Source of the DNA: Thermaerobacter marianensis
GTDB taxonomy: Bacteria; Bacillota; Sulfobacillia; DYIH01
Assembly (NCBI GenBank): GCA_020723785.1
Contig: DYIH01000014.1
Coordinates: 1-16,905 of the forward strand
DNA: 16,905 bases
Direction: 5' to 3'
Part shown: positions 12,694 through 16,905 of the stretch, in pieces
Layout of the letters: the number at the start of each line of letters is the position of its first letter
How positions within the stretch are numbered: position 1 is the stretch's first letter
Translations under genes and position numbers: made by a program
Notes under the pieces: generated by a model
What the model saw: the letters and a program-made list of their open reading frames with translations, nothing else
The model's database searches: none
Told to the model about the DNA's origin: nothing

Positions 12694-14346
12694 TCAGACG
12701 ATGCCCTCGCCCGGCGCGTGCGGGACCTTGGCCTCGTACATCGCCTTGTCGGCCTTGTAAATCAGCTCATCCTGGGTGAGGGCGTCGTCCGGGAAGCAGG
12801 CCACGCCGGCGCTGAAGGTCAGGCGGGCCAGGATGCCGCGGGCGCCGATGCGGAAGGGGTGGGCCGCCACGGCGGACTCGATGCGCCGCACGACCTCCCA
12901 GGCCTCCTCCCGCCCGCTGCCAGGCAGGATGACGACGAACTCGTCGCCGGCGTAACGGGCCGGGATGTCGCTCTGGCGCACCGTCTGCCGGAGGATGTCG
13001 GAGAACTGCCTGAGGATGTCGTCGCCGGCCTGATGGCCGAAAACGTCGTTGTATTGCTTGAACCGGTCGAGATCCAGGTAGATGATGGACACGCGGCCCT
13101 CGTTGGTGCGCGCCTTCTTTACTTCGTCCTCCAGCCGGACGTAGAAATAGCGGTAGTTGTACAGGCCGGTCATGGAGTCGGTGATGGCCATGTTCTCGGT
13201 CTTTTCGTAGAGCAGGGCGTTCTCGACGGCCACCGCCAATTGGCCGGCCATGATGGACACCAGCCGCATGTGCTGCTCGTCGAAGTGGCGCCCGTCCCGG
13301 TGACCGGCGGCCAGCACCCCCACCAGGCTGTCCTCGGTGACCAGGGGGACCACCAACAATGAACGGAGCGGGTGGCCCGCCGCCCCTGGTTTCTGGGCCG
13401 GGTTCCTGAAGATCCTCCCGTCTCCGTGGCGCTCGACACCGGCGGCGAGCTGCACGACCGATTCCTGCCAGTGCGCCTGCTCGGCCTCGCTGAGGGGTTT
13501 GCCGCCCAATTGCTTGAAGGCGGTCATCTCCAGGGCCTGGTCCTGCTTCCGGCAGAGGAAGAGGGCGAGCACCTCGGGCCGGGCCAGTTCGGCGATGGCG
13601 CCGGCCATCGTCTCGAAGACCCGCTCCAACCGCAGGGTGCTGTTCAGCCGGTGGGCGACCTCGTGAAGGATGCGCAGCTCCCTGTTGGCCGTCTCCAGTT
13701 GGTCGAAGAGCCGCATCAGGTGGATCGCCGCGGCGAGGGCCACCACCACCAGCAGGATGCCGTACCAGCCCTTCATGGCGCTGACCTGGGCCAGGAGCAG
13801 GCCGAAGGCGGTCAACACCAGGTGGGCCGCCACGTCCAGGCCGAGGCTGGACAGGCCGGGACGCAGCGCTTTCTTCAAGTCGCAGAAGACCATGCGGACC
13901 AGGATGCTGTCCACCACGAAATAGACCGGGCTCACGAAGGAAAGGGGGACCCAGTTGCTGCTTTGAAGCCGTTCGGGACCGCCACCCAGGAGCTGGTATA
14001 CCCACGCCGCAGCCAGGATGGCGATGGCCGACCGGGCCCCGCCCAGGAGGCCGTCCATCACCCGGCGGCGGACGACCCCCGTGCCCAAAACGAAGCCCAG
14101 GGCGCTCACCCAGGCAGCCATGCCGGGTCCGAAGAGGATGAAGGCGGGAAAGGCCAGGGTAAAGCCGACGGAGAGCTTGCGGGATGGCAGGTGAACGGCC
14201 TCCGCCGCCGTCGCCAAAGCCAGGAAGAGGAGGACGCCCGGCCTGAAGCCGGCGATCACGCCGGGCAGGGTGGCCGCGAGCAGGAAGAGCCCGAGTAAGG
14301 ATACGCCATAGATGCAGACCAGCCGCTTGTTGCCGTCGCCGTTCAC
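12694..14346 (-). CDS. membrane-bound GAF-GGDEF protein, probable diguanylate cyclase
   Basis: About 550 residues. Residues 10-215 hold roughly six hydrophobic membrane segments (for example IYGVSLLGLFLLAATLPGVI and GWYGILLVVVALAAAIHL). A coiled linker (LFDQLETANRELRILHEVAHRL) leads into a GAF domain (about 235-380, including LLVVPLVTEDSLVGVLAAG). The C-terminal GGDEF domain begins DSMTGLYNYRYFY. The active-site motif is AGDEF (466-470) instead of GGDEF, and the inhibitory RxxD site RQSD precedes it by five residues. An upstream in-frame ATG (14490) exists, but the GTG at 14346 overlaps the previous stop as GTGA and follows GGAGG, so I chose it. It would make c-di-GMP in response to a signal sensed by the membrane or GAF part. 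Confidence 0.9.
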   Translation of the reverse strand: MNGDGNKRLVCIYGVSLLGLFLLAATLPGVIAGFRPGVLLFLALATAAEAVHLPSRKLSVGFTLAFPAFILFGPGMAAWVSALGFVLGTGVVRRRVMDGLLGGARSAIAILAAAWVYQLLGGGPERLQSSNWVPLSFVSPVYFVVDSILVRMVFCDLKKALRPGLSSLGLDVAAHLVLTAFGLLLAQVSAMKGWYGILLVVVALAAAIHLMRLFDQLETANRELRILHEVAHRLNSTLRLERVFETMAGAIAELARPEVLALFLCRKQDQALEMTAFKQLGGKPLSEAEQAHWQESVVQLAAGVERHGDGRIFRNPAQKPGAAGHPLRSLLVVPLVTEDSLVGVLAAGHRDGRHFDEQHMRLVSIMAGQLAVAVENALLYEKTENMAITDSMTGLYNYRYFYVRLEDEVKKARTNEGRVSIIYLDLDRFKQYNDVFGHQAGDDILRQFSDILRQTVRQSDIPARYAGDEFVVILPGSGREEAWEVVRRIESAVAAHPFRIGARGILARLTFSAGVACFPDDALTQDELIYKADKAMYEAKVPHAPGEGIV

Positions 14347-14852
14347 CTGGCCTCCACCCCCTCCCTGTGCGATGACCCACGGGACATCGTTGCCGGAACC
14401 GGGCGGCAAAACAGCTCGAGAATGCGCAAGAATTCGCCTGGCCGTTCGGTATCTTTCAAATGTAACAATAAAACCGCCGGCTGGTTGCATAAGAAATAAC
14501 CCAACTCGACGGCCGACCCTCCCGGCGACGTTCCGGGCCGCCAGTGAGCCAGCTTCAGGGCCGGCAGCGTCCTCCCCAGCTGCTCCAGGATCTTGGGCGT
14601 TTCGTCACTGGAGGCGTCGTCCACGACGACCAGGTCGCTGCGCTCGCCAGCGGCCGTGACAACCATCCGCCAGGCTTCGCGCAGGAAGCCCTCCACCACC
14701 CCCGCCTGGTCCTTGACGACCACCAGCACGCTGACGGCCGGCAGGCCGCGGCGGCTGGCGACGCGGGAACGGCGCTTGGACAACCAGAGCGTCAGGCCGC
14801 CGATGAGAGCGACGATCGCCACAACACCTTCGAACCCGGGTGGCACCCGCAT
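14343..14852 (-). CDS. short membrane-anchored GT2-like protein
   Basis: About 169 residues. One membrane helix near the N terminus (FEGVVAIVALIGGLTLWL, about 7-24) is followed by basic residues and a GT-A-like half domain: SVLVVVKDQAGVVEGFLREA (about 40-59) and SDLVVVDDASSDETPKIL. These resemble the nucleotide-binding start of family-2 glycosyltransferases. The part that would carry a DxD metal site and catalytic base is missing, as the protein ends about 90 residues later. The ATG at 14852 follows AGGAGGAGGAG directly, and an upstream in-frame ATG (14969) lacks such a site. Its stop overlaps the GGDEF start by 4 bp, so the two are coupled. It may be a degenerate or regulatory relative; activity is doubtful. 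Confidence 0.72.
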   Translation of the reverse strand: MRVPPGFEGVVAIVALIGGLTLWLSKRRSRVASRRGLPAVSVLVVVKDQAGVVEGFLREAWRMVVTAAGERSDLVVVDDASSDETPKILEQLGRTLPALKLAHWRPGTSPGGSAVELGYFLCNQPAVLLLHLKDTERPGEFLRILELFCRPVPATMSRGSSHREGVEAR

Positions 14853-15066
14853 ACTCCTCCTCCTGAGCCGGTCTGTACCAACATATGACCGGGGCCGGCG
14901 GAGTACGCCACGGCGCCGTGAAAAAGCTTTCGGGGCCTTTGCTACGCGCCTGTAAGGAGCCTGTCGCACAAAGGTGGGGCCGCCGAAATACGCCCCGCCT
15001 CGTCAGCGTAAACACGTTCTGGCGCATCGGTGCCTCCCAATCTTATTGTCGGGACGGCTCCACCGT
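14853..15066 (-). other. intergenic region between metK and the GT2-like gene
   Basis: A 214-bp gap. It contains a perfect 12-bp palindrome, CACGGCGCCGTG (14909-14920), next to AAAAAGCTTT, and a GGGAGG-preceded ATG at 15027 whose frame runs into the GT2-like gene out of phase. I see no convincing promoter, terminator or known riboswitch core here. Confidence 0.5.
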
Positions 15067-16293
<1,227 letters not shown>

Positions 16294-16471
16294 CGATTGC
16301 TCCTCCCTGTTTCCTCCCCCAACCGGGGCTCAACCCGGCGGGAGCCCGCAAAGGCGCCACCCTGAACGGATCCGGGTAATTCGATCTCCGGCGTTACAAC
16401 GCTGCGACCGGTGTTGTGATCGGTGCCGCGGCGAATGGGGGAAAGGTTGTACGACGGAAGGCTGTGGTCCC

Positions 16472-16489
16472 AAAAAAATCGCCAAAAAA
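16472..16489. other. two helically phased A-tracts
   Basis: A7 at 16472-16478 and A6 at 16484-16489 have centres 11.5 bp apart, close to one helical turn, which should bend the DNA. They lie at and just downstream of the metK transcription start and give U6 and U7 runs near the 5' end of its transcript. Confidence 0.5.
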
Positions 16490-16535
16490 CCCAACGTCCA
16501 CACTAGCATGGAGGAAAGGGTTTGTCAACGTTGGG
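16490..16535. repeat. 8-bp inverted repeat around the metK promoter, candidate operator
   Basis: CCCAACGT (16490-16497) and ACGTTGGG (16528-16535) are perfect inverted copies, centres 38 bp apart. One arm covers the expected metK transcription start and the other abuts the -35 box, so a protein bound at both would enclose the promoter. Function is inferred from position only. Confidence 0.45.
16500..16528 (-). promoter_or_regulatory. sigma-A promoter of metK
   Basis: On the minus strand TTGACA (16523-16528), a 17-base spacer, then TAGTGT (16500-16505). The -35 is perfect and the -10 keeps the key T, A and final T. Predicted start near 16493. Confidence 0.7.
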
Positions 16536-16601
16536 CAAAACTATCCCCGGCACGACAACCACCCCACGAGCAGGGTGGGAAAGCTGTCCGGGAGGACGCC
16601 G

Positions 16602-16905
16602 ATGCAAGGGTTGATTTTTGTTCCAGCGGCCGCGGGGGTGCTGGCGCTGGCCTACGGCGCCTACCTGATCCGCTGGGTCATGTCCCGGCCGGTCGAACAC
16701 CCGCGCGTTTCCGAGGTCGGGCGGGCCATCCAGCAGGGGTCGGCAGCCTACCTGAGCCGCCAGTACCGCACCCTGGCCGGGGTGGCGGCCGTCCTGTTCG
16801 CGCTGATCGCCGCCGCCCTGGGGCTGGACCCGGCGCGGGCGGCCGGCCTGCTCGATTCCGCCCGCGCCAAGCTTTTCGCCGCCCGCGCCGAGCGCCCGGC
16901 TCCCG
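16602..16905 (+). CDS. hppA: membrane-bound proton/sodium-translocating pyrophosphatase, N-terminal part
   Basis: Partial: 101 codons from ATG at 16602, running off the right edge without a stop. The first helix (FVPAAAGVLALAYGAYLIRWVM, about 6-27), then VSEVGRAIQQGSAAYLSRQYRTLAGVAAVLFALIAAALGL, match the start of integral-membrane pyrophosphatases, where I.eGA.AYL.RQY is typical. These enzymes couple pyrophosphate hydrolysis to H+ or Na+ export. The K+-dependence and ion-selectivity residues lie beyond the window. GGGAGG six bases before the ATG supports the start. It is the only plus-strand gene here, divergent from metK. Confidence 0.85.
   Translation, partial: MQGLIFVPAAAGVLALAYGAYLIRWVMSRPVEHPRVSEVGRAIQQGSAAYLSRQYRTLAGVAAVLFALIAAALGLDPARAAGLLDSARAKLFAARAERPAP

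Larger units (their letters stand above)
16294..16601. other. divergent metK / pyrophosphatase intergenic region
   Basis: A 308-bp gap without a gene. It holds the metK promoter and its long leader, two phased A-tracts (16472-16478 and 16484-16489), an 8-bp inverted repeat around the promoter, and a hairpin CCACCC/GGGTGG (16559-16564, 16573-16578) in the pyrophosphatase leader. Near metK the leader carries GC-rich hairpins (GCGGG/CCCGC and CCGGG/CCCGG). I see no S-box core motif. Confidence 0.6.

Noticed and set aside
14909..14920. Perfect 12-bp palindrome CACGGCGCCGTG as terminator
   Set aside because: On the coding strand the T-run precedes the palindrome rather than following it, and the palindrome leaves no loop. 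It could be a protein site, but there is no further support.
14920..14975. GTAGCAAAGGCC resembling part of a c-di-GMP-I riboswitch before the GT2-GGDEF genes
   Set aside because: The matching upstream conserved half and the GNRA tetraloop helix are not found, so the resemblance is only local.
14605..15027. Minus-strand frame starting at 15027 with a GGGAGG site
   Set aside because: The ribosome-binding site is good, but the frame overlaps the GT2-like gene out of phase for over half its length and the translation looks non-protein-like. It could at most be a small leader peptide.
16340..16365. T-box-like AGGGTGGCGCC in the metK leader
   Set aside because: It matches part of the T-box core, but the ACC is altered to GCC, no stem I or specifier region is evident, and the leader is short for a T-box. 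Likely chance.
16523..16547. Plus-strand TTGTCA...TATCCC as the pyrophosphatase promoter
   Set aside because: The spacing is only about 14 bp and the -10 is poor, so I leave that promoter unassigned.

Overview
The window comes from a motile, high-GC Gram-positive bacterium, most likely a Bacillota (Clostridia-like) lineage. The main reason is gene order: comFC - yvyF - flgM - flgN - flgK - flgL - fliW - csrA - flagellin - flaG - fliD is the late-flagellar block familiar from Bacillus and Clostridia. Many genes start at GTG (one at TTG) behind strong GGAGG ribosome-binding sites, and the third codon position is very GC-rich. I cannot name the genus from sequence alone.

Layout: everything is on the minus strand except the last gene, so the minus-strand reading order runs from high to low coordinates. 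(1) 16602 to the right edge: start of a membrane-bound pyrophosphatase on the plus strand, divergent from metK. (2) 16293-15067: metK, with a recognisable sigma-A promoter and a leader of about 200 nt. (3) 14852-11932: a short membrane-anchored GT2-like protein, a membrane GAF-GGDEF protein and comFC, closely packed. (4) 11893-7410: yvyF, then flgM, flgN, flgK, flgL and fliW. (5) 7313-5999: csrA, a TPR protein, a remnant of the flagellin lysine methylase fliB, and the flagellin promoter and leader. (6) 5998-3265: flagellin, flaG, fliD. (7) 3162-1: a small winged-helix protein, an unknown protein, a Maf-type flagellin glycosyltransferase and the start of a UDP-GlcNAc 4,6-dehydratase, all with overlapping ends.

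How it fits together: sigma-28 (SigD) promoters precede flgM, flagellin and possibly flgL. FlgM is the anti-sigma factor, FlgN the FlgK/FlgL chaperone, and FlgK, FlgL and FliD are the junction and cap proteins. FliW and CsrA should form the flagellin-level homeostat, and the flagellin leader has two small hairpins with GGA in the loop that look like CsrA sites. The last operon would make and attach a nonulosonic-acid-type sugar to flagellin.

The most unusual point is csrA itself. It is an intact frame, but an in-frame gap removes the whole segment that normally follows LGI, meaning strand beta-5 with the AP..V.V.R RNA-binding residues. The C-terminal helix used by FliW-type CsrA proteins is kept. 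Next to it sit two more reduced genes: a TPR module without its usual glycosyltransferase domain and the fliB fragment. The csrA-flagellin interval therefore looks like a site of repeated gene erosion.
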